Assembly (NCBI RefSeq): GCF_019145435.1
Contig: NZ_JAHSTS010000003.1
Location: 186,001 to 250,000, forward strand
Length of the DNA: 64,000 bases
Direction of reading: 5' to 3'
From: Pseudomonas ekonensis
GTDB taxonomy: Bacteria > Pseudomonadota > Gammaproteobacteria > Pseudomonadales > Pseudomonadaceae
Notes under the pieces: model-generated
Databases searched by the model: none
What the model saw: only the letters and a program-made list of their open reading frames with translations
What the model was told of the DNA's origin: nothing
Part shown: positions 55,377 to 63,614 of the stretch, one piece after another
Layout of the letters: each line of letters starts with the position of its first letter
Numbering within the stretch: position 1 is the stretch's first letter
Position numbers and translations under genes: made by a program

Positions 55377-56094
55377 ACGCTTATCCTTAAGCAGAGAGGG
55401 AAATTGGGCGTGATGTCGAAACCCTCCCTGGTCAGCGCACGCGAACATTGCCCGACACGCTAACAAGGCGTGAAACATGTTTATGTAAGAAGTGTCCGGG
55501 GCTTGAGTCAGACCGATCCGCGTTTCAAAGTGCGGGCCCGGTTTGAGGAACGGGCTGTAGGAAGAGTGATGGCTGGATATTGATTCGAGGCATGGGCCCC
55601 CGTTTGGGGAAGGCCTTTGGAACTAGTGGATATATAGGATGCCATCACGATGATGGCACTTTTATTGTTCCCGGCAGGTTCTCACCATTTGTTCATAGAT
55701 ACCGTCCCATTTTCAGAACCTTCCTACTTCATTTTTTTTCCGGATTTGTCATGCTTGCCGCCCTTACTTATGGGACGAGCGTGCAGCTGTCCGGCGGCGG
55801 TTTCACGGGCCGCTCTAGGTCGGAGGTTTCGGCCGGGAGGGAGGTAAACGTGGAATATAAACAGGCATCAGGGAAACCCCTGCGGCATATAGGGCAATCT
55901 CTTACAGAACCCAATGAACACTTCGTCTTGTTGTTTAATCAGATGCTTGCTAGTGGCCATCATAGTGATTACGATGCGCGCACTTGAAAGAGCAGAAACT
56001 CAATTGGATGAGTCGCTTCGCCGCTCTTCGATACTGTCCCGCGCCGCTGCCATTCCAATGGGCGCACGACCGTAATCCAAACTAAAGGCCATGG
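55377..56094. other. 718-base divergent region between vgrG and tssA
   Basis: A clearly more A/T-rich region than its surroundings, holding the promoters of both T6SS arms. An open frame at 55580-55987 shows no family pattern and is probably not coding. A sigma-54-like promoter candidate lies at 55654-55669. No terminator or repeat was recognised. Confidence 0.5.
55654..55669 (+). promoter_or_regulatory. candidate sigma-54 promoter for the tss operon
   Basis: TGGCAC-TTTTA-TTGTT has the -24/-12 layout with ten bases between GG and the second pair, but that second pair is GT instead of GC. T6SS operons of the HSI-2 type in Pseudomonas often use sigma-54. It lies about 425 bases before tssA, so a long leader would result. 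Confidence 0.35.
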
Positions 56095-57654
56095 ATGTCC
56101 TACTCGAGCAAACTTTCCGCCCATTACCTCGAACTCGCTAAAGTCTCTGTTTCCAAAGAGAATTTTGCGGGCGAAGACGTTCGCTTCTCGAGCGAATTCG
56201 AGGCGCTGGAAAGCGAGCTGGCCAAGGCTTCGTCGATGCACGAAAGCGGCCAGGTCGATTGGCTCAAAATCCGCGAAAACAGCGAAACCCTCCTGCGCAC
56301 CCAGTCCAAGGACCTGCGGGTCGGCGCCTGGCTGACATGGTCGCTGTACCAGCGCGAGTCCTTCCCCGGGCTGCTCGCTGGCCTGGGTCTGCTGCACCAT
56401 CTGTCGGAAAACAACTGGGCCGACATCCACCCGCTCAAGCCCCGCACCCGGGCCGCCGCCATCGGCTGGCTGGTGCCGCGGCTGGAGCAGGTCATCACCG
56501 AAAATGTCGCGATCAAGGAACAGCTGCCGATGTTCCGGCGCCTGTCCGAGCATCTGGACGGCCTTGACGCCGCGTGCAGCCAGCACCTGGGCGACGACGC
56601 GCCGCTGCTGCTGCCGGTCAGCCGCCGCCTCAAGACCATGATCCAGCGCGCCGCCGACAACCAGCCGGAACCCGGCGTGGTCGGCGCGGCGGTGGCCCAG
56701 GTCAAGCAGGCGGCCACCCAACTGTTCACACCCGGCGCGCCGATCGACAACGAGAAAGAGGCCTACAAGGCCTTGCGCGCCCAGCAGGAGAGCGCCCGCC
56801 CGCTGTGCGCCTGGTGGCTCAAGCAGAAGGCCACCGACCTGCGCGCCCTGCGCCTGAACCGCACGCTGCTGTGGCTGCCGATCGACGCGGTGCCCGAGCG
56901 CAACGCCGAGCAGATCACCGTGCTGCGCAACCTGCCGACGGACAAGCTCAAGGCCTATCAGGACCGTTTCGACCAGGGCAAGTACGCCGACCTGCTGGTG
57001 GAGCTGGAGGCGAGCCTGGCGAAGGCGCCGTTCTGGTTCGACGGCCAGCGGATGGTCTGGGAATGCCTGCAGAACCTCAACGCCGAAATGGCCATGCGCG
57101 AAGTGGAGATCCACTTCGCGCTTTTGGTTCAGCGCCTGCCCGGCATCGTCGAGCTGCGTTTCCACGACGGCGTGCCGTTCGCCGATCCGGCCACCCGCGC
57201 CTGGATCGCCGCCAATGTCATGCCGCACCTGCAGAGCGCCAGCGCGCCGCGCAAGGTCGAGGCCGAGGTCGAGACCCAGCCGGCCTGGGAAAAGGCCCTC
57301 GAAGAGGTGATGCCGATCCTGCGCAAGGAAGGCCTGAAGGCCGCCGTGCAGATCCTCAAGCAAGGCCTGCAGGCCGCCCATGGCGGGCGGGTGCGCTTCT
57401 TCTGGCAGTTCGCCCTGGCGCGCCTGTGCTTCATGGCCAAGAAGTACGAACTGGCCAAGAACCAGCTCGAAACCCTCGATCAGACACTCCAGGACTCAGG
57501 CCTGCACGCCTGGGAGCCCGATCTTGCGCTGGAAGTGCTGCACCTGCTGCACAGTTGCTGCGAGCTGATGCCGCAGAACCATGCCGTACGTGAACGCAAG
57601 GATGAGATTTATCGCAGGCTGTGCCACCTCGACCTCGAAGTGGTACTCGAATAG
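56095..57654 (+). CDS. tssA: T6SS protein TssA
   Basis: A 519-residue TssA that caps and guides sheath assembly. The N-terminal ImpA_N domain is visible at residues about 30-125 (DWLKIRENSETLLRTQSKDL, WLTWSLYQRESFPGLLAGL), including the NNWADIHPLKPR segment. The C-terminal VasJ-like part (about 390-510) ends in LHLLHSCCELMPQNH. The ATG at 56095 overlaps an out-of-frame ATG four bases earlier; AAAGG gives the ribosome site. It heads the plus-strand T6SS operon. Confidence 0.93.
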   Translation: MSYSSKLSAHYLELAKVSVSKENFAGEDVRFSSEFEALESELAKASSMHESGQVDWLKIRENSETLLRTQSKDLRVGAWLTWSLYQRESFPGLLAGLGLLHHLSENNWADIHPLKPRTRAAAIGWLVPRLEQVITENVAIKEQLPMFRRLSEHLDGLDAACSQHLGDDAPLLLPVSRRLKTMIQRAADNQPEPGVVGAAVAQVKQAATQLFTPGAPIDNEKEAYKALRAQQESARPLCAWWLKQKATDLRALRLNRTLLWLPIDAVPERNAEQITVLRNLPTDKLKAYQDRFDQGKYADLLVELEASLAKAPFWFDGQRMVWECLQNLNAEMAMREVEIHFALLVQRLPGIVELRFHDGVPFADPATRAWIAANVMPHLQSASAPRKVEAEVETQPAWEKALEEVMPILRKEGLKAAVQILKQGLQAAHGGRVRFFWQFALARLCFMAKKYELAKNQLETLDQTLQDSGLHAWEPDLALEVLHLLHSCCELMPQNHAVRERKDEIYRRLCHLDLEVVLE

Positions 57655-57686
57655 GCCCCAGGGCCACAACCGCAAGGAGAAAAGCC

Positions 57687-58190
57687 ATGGCCAAAGAAGG
57701 CTCGGTAGCCCCCAAGGAACGCATCAACGTCACCTTCAAACCCGCCACCGGCGGTGCTCAGGAAGAGATTGAACTGCCGCTGAAACTGCTGGCGATCGGT
57801 GACTACACCCACCGCAAGGACGAGCGCAAGATCGAGGATCGCAAGCCGATCAGCATCGACAAGATGACCTTCGACGAGGTGCTGGCCAAGCAGGAGCTGA
57901 GCCTGACCCTGAGCGTGCCGAACCGTCTGCAGGAAGACGGCGAAGCCGACGAGCTGGCCGTGCAGCTGCGCGTCAACTCCATGAAGGACTTCAACCCGGC
58001 CAGCCTGGTCGAGCAAGTGCCTGAACTGAAAAAGCTGATGGAACTGCGCGATGCGCTGGTGGCCCTCAAAGGCCCGCTGGGCAACGCCCCTGCGTTCCGT
58101 AAAGCCATCGAAGGCGTGCTCGCCGACGACGAATCCCGCGGTCGCGTACTCGGTGAGCTGGGCCTGAACGCCGCAGCCCCGGACGCCTGA
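57687..58190 (+). CDS. tssB: T6SS sheath small subunit TssB
   Basis: A 167-residue small sheath protein forming the contractile tube with TssC. The typical opening SVAPKERINVTFKPATGG and LPLKLLAIGDYT and the KPISIDKMTFDEVL segment identify TssB/VipA. GCAAGGAG precedes the ATG at 57687. Downstream, tssC starts after 28 bases. Confidence 0.97.
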   Translation: MAKEGSVAPKERINVTFKPATGGAQEEIELPLKLLAIGDYTHRKDERKIEDRKPISIDKMTFDEVLAKQELSLTLSVPNRLQEDGEADELAVQLRVNSMKDFNPASLVEQVPELKKLMELRDALVALKGPLGNAPAFRKAIEGVLADDESRGRVLGELGLNAAAPDA

Positions 58191-58218
58191 GACTCCAGCA
58201 GCCAAGGAAGCCAACACA

Positions 58219-59694
58219 ATGAGCACTAGCGCAGCACAACAGAACGCCGCCGAGAACGGCGAATACAGCATCCTCGACAGCATCATCGCCGAGACCCGCC
58301 TGACGCCGGACGACGAAGCCTACGACATCGCCAAGCGCGGTGTGTCGGCGTTCATCGAAGAGCTGCTCAAGCCGCAGAACAACGGCGAGCCTGTCAAGAA
58401 GGCCATGGTCGACCGCATGATCGCCGAGATCGATGCCAAGCTCAGCCGTCAGATGGACGAAATCCTGCACCACCCGGACTTCCAGGCCCTGGAATCGTCG
58501 TGGCGCGGCCTGCAACTGCTGGTGGACCGCACCAACTTCCGCGAAAACATCAAGATCGAAATCCTCAACGTCTCCAAGGACGACCTGCTGGACGACTTCG
58601 AAGACTCGCCGGAAGTGATGCAGTCGGGCCTGTACAAGCACATCTACACCGCTGAATACGGCCAGTTCGGTGGACAGCCGGTGGGCGCGATCATCGCCAA
58701 CTACTACCTGTCCCCAAGCTCGCCGGACGTGAAGCTGATGCAGTACGTGTCCAGCGTCGCCTGCATGTCCCACGCGCCGTTCATCGCCGCCGCCGGCCCG
58801 AAATTCTTCGGCCTGGAAAGCTTCACCGGCCTGCCGGACCTGAAGGACCTGAAAGACCACTTCGAAGGCCCGCAATTCACCAAGTGGCAGAGCTTCCGTA
58901 CCTCCGAAGACGCCCGCTACGTCGGCCTGACCGTGCCGCGCTTCCTGCTGCGCAACCCGTACGACCCGGAAGAGAACCCGGTCAAGTCGTTCGTGTACAA
59001 GGAAAACGTCGCCAACAGCCACGAGCACTACCTGTGGGGCAACACCGCCTACGCGTTCGGCACCAAGCTGACCGACAGCTTCGCCAAGTTCCGCTGGTGC
59101 CCGAACATCATCGGCCCGCAGAGCGGCGGCGCGGTTGAAGACCTGCCTCTGCACCACTTCGAAAGCATGGGCGAAATCGAAACCAAGATTCCTACGGAAG
59201 TTCTGGTTTCCGACCGTCGCGAGTACGAACTGGCCGAGGAAGGCTTCATCTCCCTGACCATGCGCAAAGGCTCCGACAACGCGGCGTTCTTCTCCGCAAG
59301 CTCGGTGCAGAAGCCGAAGTTCTTCGGCATCAGCGCAGAAGGCAAGGCTGCAGAGCTGAACTACAAGCTCGGCACCCAACTGCCGTACATGATGATCGTC
59401 AACCGCCTGGCCCACTACCTGAAGGTGCTGCAGCGCGAGCAACTCGGTTCGTGGAAAGAGCGCACCGACCTCGAGCTGGAACTGAACAAGTGGATCCGCC
59501 AGTACGTGGCCGACCAGGAAAACCCGAGCGCCGAAGTCCGTGGCCGCCGTCCTCTGCGCGCTGCGCAGGTGATCGTCAGCGACGTCGAAGGCGAGCCGGG
59601 CTGGTACCGCGTCAGCCTGAACGTGCGTCCGCACTTCAAGTACATGGGTGCTGACTTCACCCTGTCGCTGGTCGGCAAGCTGGACAAAGAGTAA
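58219..59694 (+). CDS. tssC: T6SS sheath large subunit TssC
   Basis: A 491-residue large sheath protein (VipB type). Typical segments are LESSWRGLQLLVDRTNFREN (split), EYGQFGGQPVGAIIANYYLS, and the C-terminal YRVSLNVRPHFKYMGADFTL, which is recognised by the recycling ATPase region or packs in the sheath core. The length is normal. Codon use is strongly preferred, as expected for an abundant protein. tssE follows after nine bases; no hcp gene lies between them. Confidence 0.97.
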   Translation: MSTSAAQQNAAENGEYSILDSIIAETRLTPDDEAYDIAKRGVSAFIEELLKPQNNGEPVKKAMVDRMIAEIDAKLSRQMDEILHHPDFQALESSWRGLQLLVDRTNFRENIKIEILNVSKDDLLDDFEDSPEVMQSGLYKHIYTAEYGQFGGQPVGAIIANYYLSPSSPDVKLMQYVSSVACMSHAPFIAAAGPKFFGLESFTGLPDLKDLKDHFEGPQFTKWQSFRTSEDARYVGLTVPRFLLRNPYDPEENPVKSFVYKENVANSHEHYLWGNTAYAFGTKLTDSFAKFRWCPNIIGPQSGGAVEDLPLHHFESMGEIETKIPTEVLVSDRREYELAEEGFISLTMRKGSDNAAFFSASSVQKPKFFGISAEGKAAELNYKLGTQLPYMMIVNRLAHYLKVLQREQLGSWKERTDLELELNKWIRQYVADQENPSAEVRGRRPLRAAQVIVSDVEGEPGWYRVSLNVRPHFKYMGADFTLSLVGKLDKE

Positions 59695-59703
59695 GAGCGA
59701 CTC

Positions 59704-60111
59704 ATGGACGGATACGGCAGCCTTTTCGAACGCCTGAACGGCGACGCGGACCTGCGCGCCGGCTGGAGCCGCGAGGCTTCGGCCATGGCGTCGGTGGCTG
59801 CCCATCTGGCCAAAATGCTCAGCACCCGGGCCGGCAGCGTGCAAACGCTGTCCGACTACGGGTTGCCCGATCTCAATGACATGCGCCTGAGCCTGCACGA
59901 CTCCCTGAGCCAGGCCCGCCTGGCCATCGAAAGCTTCATCGAAGCCTACGAGCCGCGCCTGAGCAACGTGCGTGTCATTTCCCTGCCGCGTGACCACGAC
60001 CAGCTCCGCCTGTCCTTCAGCATCGAAGGCCTGCTGGAGGTGGACGGTTTCAAGCGTCAGGTCAGTTTCTCCGCGCGCCTGGACGGCAGCGGCCAAGTGA
60101 AGGTCACCTAA
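59704..60111 (+). CDS. tssE: T6SS baseplate protein TssE
   Basis: A 135-residue gp25-like baseplate component. The gp25 core is visible around SVQTLSDYGLPDLNDMRLS (19 residues), which fits the TssE pattern of a short N-terminal region followed by LxxYGLPD. The C-terminus has FSIEGLLEVDGFKRQVSFSA. It starts nine bases after tssC, and the PAAR effector gene starts 11 bases after it. In most related clusters tssF follows tssE directly, so the next six genes are an insertion in the structural order. Confidence 0.92.
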   Translation: MDGYGSLFERLNGDADLRAGWSREASAMASVAAHLAKMLSTRAGSVQTLSDYGLPDLNDMRLSLHDSLSQARLAIESFIEAYEPRLSNVRVISLPRDHDQLRLSFSIEGLLEVDGFKRQVSFSARLDGSGQVKVT

Positions 60112-60122
60112 GGAAATCCCCG

Positions 60123-61532
60123 ATGTCCGGCAAACCTGCAGCCCGCGTCTCCGACCCCACCGCTTGCCCGATCCCTGGCCACGGCACCAACCCGATCGCC
60201 GCCGGCTCCGGCGACGTCTTCTTCGACGGCCTCCCGGCCGCCCGCCAGGGCGATGCCTCGGCCTGCGGCGGCGCTATGGTCGGCGACCTCGCCACCACGG
60301 TGCTGATCAACGGCAAACCGGCCGCGACCGTGGGTTCGGTGGGGGCGCACGGCAACAAGGTCACGGCGGGTTCCGGGACGGTGATCATCGGGAATTCGCA
60401 TTCGCCGGCGCCGTTTTCGGGGCTTGCCGCCCTTGCGGTCGCCGCTGCTCTGGAATACCGACTGGGTCTGAAGTCGGGTGGCAACTCGGTTTTGACCCCG
60501 TTGGAAATACCGGACTTCGATGAACTGAAGTCCGGAACATCGAAAAACCGCGAACTGGTCGACTTCGTCGTCGAGAACCGGATGGACACGGCAGACAGTG
60601 TGAAGCTGGAAGTGCTGGACGGCGAAAAACCGGTCTACACCGAAGCCAATACCGCCCCGTTCTTGCCCCCTGGCAAGCACCCGTGGCAATGGGATGGGTA
60701 CGACACTGCCGGCATCCTCGACACCAAAATCCTGAAAAGCCCAAACCTGAAAGTGCGCCTCACCGCGACCGGGGCGGGCAAGCAGCAAGTGACCGAAGTG
60801 AAGCTTGATTGCTCGGCTGGAGAGGTGAAGTGGGTCGATGTGCGCATTGACCGCAACGCCAAGACCGTGGAAGTGACGCTGCGCCCGAGTTTCTCGGATG
60901 GTGGCAGCACCGGTTCCACGCCTGGCCTGGTGCCTACACCGTTCAGCACTTTGCTGGATTGGGCGAAGGAAGGCATCGAATTGTATTGGTCACGCAATGG
61001 TTCGCGCGGTGGTGGTATTGCCGAAGGGATCACCACCAGCAAAGGGGTCTACAAAGTCACGGTCAAGGCCGAGGTCAACGTCGAGCCCAAGGCCGGGAAC
61101 TTCCCCTTGATTGACTCGTTGTCAGCGGACTTCGGTCGTTCGACCAGCCTGGCAATCGCCCGGAAGGTTTACCACAACGCCGGCTATGCCTTTGACCAAC
61201 TCGTCAAGCGTCAAGGCCTTGCGGCTGCGGATGCTGCCAACTATGCACAGGAAGAATTCAAAGAGACCTCGGCCCATGAGTTCGGGCATCTGATTCTCAA
61301 CGAATACGGTGGCGGACTGATCCCGAATTACTCGTGGACGCACAAAGAAACGTCAACGTTGATGCAAAACCCCAAGGCAAACCATCCGACACCGAGCACG
61401 GGGGAGGTGGATGTCATGCATTACTTCAGCAGCTACACCCAGTCGGCCGCCAGCCTGCAGAAGCGCATGGCCGCTTCTGAACAAGACGTGAAAAGCCTGC
61501 TCTGGCTGGCCAGGGTTGAATTCGATGACTAG
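60123..61532 (+). CDS. PAAR-domain T6SS effector with zinc-metalloprotease motif
   Basis: A 469-residue predicted effector. Residues about 1-95 are a PAAR (DUF4150-like) spike tip with DPTACPIPGHGTNPI and GSVGAHGNKVTAGSG. Residues about 110-230 form a beta-rich region with no family I recognise. The C-terminal part has HEFGH (His385, Glu386, His389), a zinc-metalloprotease site, in SAHEFGHLILNEYGGG, followed by LMQNP, which may be a Met-turn-like segment. The third zinc ligand is not certain. It lies inside the tss operon between tssE and tssF, with two lipoprotein genes right after it. The activity and target are unproven. Confidence 0.85.
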   Translation: MSGKPAARVSDPTACPIPGHGTNPIAAGSGDVFFDGLPAARQGDASACGGAMVGDLATTVLINGKPAATVGSVGAHGNKVTAGSGTVIIGNSHSPAPFSGLAALAVAAALEYRLGLKSGGNSVLTPLEIPDFDELKSGTSKNRELVDFVVENRMDTADSVKLEVLDGEKPVYTEANTAPFLPPGKHPWQWDGYDTAGILDTKILKSPNLKVRLTATGAGKQQVTEVKLDCSAGEVKWVDVRIDRNAKTVEVTLRPSFSDGGSTGSTPGLVPTPFSTLLDWAKEGIELYWSRNGSRGGGIAEGITTSKGVYKVTVKAEVNVEPKAGNFPLIDSLSADFGRSTSLAIARKVYHNAGYAFDQLVKRQGLAAADAANYAQEEFKETSAHEFGHLILNEYGGGLIPNYSWTHKETSTLMQNPKANHPTPSTGEVDVMHYFSSYTQSAASLQKRMAASEQDVKSLLWLARVEFDD

Positions 61533-61908
61533 GTTCGCCGGGTTCATCCTGCTGTTTGTCTCCCTGTACGGCTGCGCAGCGCAGCAGGTCTACAACAACC
61601 ATGTGTACATGGAGAACCGTTGTGGCCAGCCACTCGAGATGAAGGTTTCCAACAGCTCGAACATGCACTCACTGGATCGCAACCTGACCGTTGCAGCAGG
61701 CGCTCGTGCGCTCGTGGCGAGCTTTGTCTCTTACGGTGAAGACGTGATCGAACAGATCCCGAGCAACTATCAGCTGACCATCAACGACGCTGCGGGCAGT
61801 AAATCCATTGACGCTACTCAGTTGAAACAGCGCCTGGCCGTTGTCGAGAAAGTCACTGAAGGAACCCAGCGCGAGTGGACGATCCGTGAGGCTTCGATCT
61901 GCCCATGA
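61525..61908 (+). CDS. lipoprotein, probable immunity protein 1
   Basis: A 127-residue lipoprotein with start MTRFAGFILLFVSLYGC and the acylated Cys in SLYGC. The ATG at 61525 overlaps the effector stop by eight bases; an upstream TTG is less likely. The mature part contains QQVYNNHVYMENRCGQPLEM, then SYGEDVIEQI and the terminal SICP. It is clearly a paralogue of the next gene (shared QVYxNxVYxxNxCGxPLE and FGEDV/YGEDV patterns and a Cys before the last Pro). Position and export suggest it protects the producer's periplasm from the PAAR metalloprotease. No known domain was recognised. Confidence 0.8.
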   Translation: MTRFAGFILLFVSLYGCAAQQVYNNHVYMENRCGQPLEMKVSNSSNMHSLDRNLTVAAGARALVASFVSYGEDVIEQIPSNYQLTINDAAGSKSIDATQLKQRLAVVEKVTEGTQREWTIREASICP

Positions 61909-62297
61909 AACTGCCAGGAATGACCTACATGTCGAGCTGGGCGGGCCTTTCATTGGCTGCCTGTACTGTCCAACAGGTTTACCGCAATGACGTGTACCTG
62001 CAGAACACTTGTGGAGTACCGCTGGAGCTGACGCTGGCAAACGACTCCAACTACGACGATCAACCACGCAGCTTCACGTTGGCTCCGAATGAGCGCAGCT
62101 CCGTCGCCAACTATCAATCCTTTGGCGAAGACGTATTGGGTCAGATCAGTGACCAATACAGCCTGATGCTTAAAAGTCTGGCCGCGACTAAAACCATCGA
62201 CGCGCAAACGTTACGCAAAGCCTTGGCGAGAATAGAAAAAACTGAGGAAAGAGGTGTTCGCTCATGGACGGTCGATAACGGGGCTTTCTGCCCATGA
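61905..62297 (+). CDS. lipoprotein, probable immunity protein 2 (paralogue)
   Basis: A 130-residue lipoprotein, MKLPGMTYMSSWAGLSLAAC, with the lipobox Cys after LAA. It overlaps the previous gene by four bases (ATGA). It shares the motifs QQVYRNDVYLQNTCGVPLEL, SFGEDVLGQI and the C-terminal FCP with its neighbour, but differs in much of the rest, so the duplication is old or the copies have diverged under selection. Two related immunity genes behind one effector suggest wider protection or protection against variant effectors. An internal ATG (MSSWAG) is an alternative start. Confidence 0.8.
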   Translation: MKLPGMTYMSSWAGLSLAACTVQQVYRNDVYLQNTCGVPLELTLANDSNYDDQPRSFTLAPNERSSVANYQSFGEDVLGQISDQYSLMLKSLAATKTIDAQTLRKALARIEKTEERGVRSWTVDNGAFCP

Positions 62298-62698
62298 AGC
62301 GCTTTTTTCGGATCGGCTCCAAGAAGCTCAGTGCCTGGCAATGCCTTGTAGCTTTTCTCAGCTCGGTCGGTTTGCTGGCGATTCTGGTCGGCCTTGCGTT
62401 GTTGTTGCGAATGGAACACTCCACCGAGCCCAAGCTGTTCGCCCATCCCAATGCTCTGTGGATCGGTGCCGAGGATGGTGGGGTATTCGTTGAAATTACC
62501 AGGAACGAGGCACCGGACTACTACGTTGAGATTCGCCACGAGAGTGGTGGGATGTGGATCGAAGGTTGGATTCGATACGGCGCCCGAGACAGCTATCCGC
62601 TCAGCGCCGCAGCTGTTGGCGGCTACGATGGCGTCGAGCTCTATCTGTACACGGGCGTCGTGATCACGCCGCAAAAACAGGGAATTGCGCAGCGATGA
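62294..62698 (+). CDS. hypothetical membrane-anchored protein in the T6SS cassette
   Basis: A 134-residue protein of unknown function. One hydrophobic helix (about residues 20-39, LVAFLSSVGLLAILVGLALL) follows a short basic N-terminus, so the rest should lie in the periplasm. That part has no family pattern I know. Its ATG overlaps the preceding stop by four bases, linking it to the immunity-like lipoproteins. It may be part of the immunity set or an accessory of the effector; nothing decides. Confidence 0.65.
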   Translation: MKRFFRIGSKKLSAWQCLVAFLSSVGLLAILVGLALLLRMEHSTEPKLFAHPNALWIGAEDGGVFVEITRNEAPDYYVEIRHESGGMWIEGWIRYGARDSYPLSAAAVGGYDGVELYLYTGVVITPQKQGIAQR

Positions 62699-63138
62699 AT
62701 ATCTACGTGCGCCTTGCTCTGTGTCTGGTGATTCACGCGGTGGGATGCGTGGCCTACGTTTTTTTGAACAACGCAGTCGTTGTGGCCTACAAGGCGTTTA
62801 ACGGCGGATTTACCTCTCGTGGGGTGGCGATCGGTATTGCTCACTACATGTTCATCTACATCTTTTTCGGGGTGAACGCGCTGGTCGCGATTATCCCGAA
62901 ACTGTGGGTCAAGCTCGGCCTGTTCACACTAATGGTTGCCTGGATTCTGTTCATGATGGTGCCTGACAACCCACTACGAGCGCTGTACTACACCGTGGCC
63001 CAGGGCGGGGTGACATTGCTGGCGATTCTGGCCACGCAGGTCATTGAGCTGCGCCTGGAAAAGCGCGCTTTGACGCGGCAGGCATTGCCTGCGATTGCTT
63101 CGCAGGACGTGGTTTCGCAAATGAGGGCTTGCCCGTGA
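62695..63138 (+). CDS. hypothetical multi-spanning membrane protein in the T6SS cassette
   Basis: A 147-residue protein with about four hydrophobic helices (LALCLVIHAVGCVAYVFL, YMFIYIFFGVNALVAII, LGLFTLMVAWILFMM, VTLLAILATQVIEL) and a short polar tail. No family was recognised. The start is at 62695, where the ATG overlaps the previous stop (ATGA); a longer frame upstream is a shadow of the previous gene. It is part of a chain of overlapping small membrane genes between the effector and tssF. Confidence 0.65.
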   Translation: MNIYVRLALCLVIHAVGCVAYVFLNNAVVVAYKAFNGGFTSRGVAIGIAHYMFIYIFFGVNALVAIIPKLWVKLGLFTLMVAWILFMMVPDNPLRALYYTVAQGGVTLLAILATQVIELRLEKRALTRQALPAIASQDVVSQMRACP

Positions 63139-63587
63139 TCGGTGTATCGAACCAGATGCCCATCCTCAGCCGCGCGCAGCTGAGTTTTTTCATGGGTGCC
63201 TTGTGGACGCCATTCTTGGCCATGCTGGCGTTTTCATCCTATGGCCTATGGATTGGCGAATATTCGACCTTCGATTCGTCCGAGACCCACTGGGTGTATC
63301 TGTTGTGGTTCGGTATGCCCGGGCTGTTGCTGTTTGCGCTCTGGGTATCGCGGACCGCGAAGAGCCGAAGTGAGCAACAGGCGGTACGAATGGTCTGGCT
63401 GGCACCGCTGAAGTTCATCCCTTTCTACGCGGTGCCCTGGATGCTTTATGGCGTGTGCAGTCTGGTCGCCGGGCCGTTCGACAGTGCTTTCATGGCCTAC
63501 GGCTGGATTCTGCTCGTGCCGTACCTCCTGATCGCCGGTTACTTCTGTGCCGGTCTGACGGTCGCGCTCTACAGGATATTTTTTTGA
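63135..63587 (+). CDS. hypothetical multi-spanning membrane protein in the T6SS cassette
   Basis: A 150-residue protein with about four membrane helices (FFMGALWTPFLAMLAF, WVYLLWFGMPGLLLFALWV, FIPFYAVPWMLYGV, WILLVPYLLIAGYFCAG). The GTG start at 63135 forms a GTGA overlap with the preceding stop; a TTG two codons earlier is possible. No similarity to a known family was seen. It ends 27 bases before tssF and closes the inserted cassette. Confidence 0.65.
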   Translation: MIGVSNQMPILSRAQLSFFMGALWTPFLAMLAFSSYGLWIGEYSTFDSSETHWVYLLWFGMPGLLLFALWVSRTAKSRSEQQAVRMVWLAPLKFIPFYAVPWMLYGVCSLVAGPFDSAFMAYGWILLVPYLLIAGYFCAGLTVALYRIFF

Positions 63588-63614
63588 TGAGTTCCACTAC
63601 CAGGCAGGTAACCC

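Noticed and set aside
55580..55987. A 135-codon open frame in the vgrG-tssA gap
   Set aside because: No clear ribosome site, no family resemblance and unusual composition; it lies in the A/T-rich control region.
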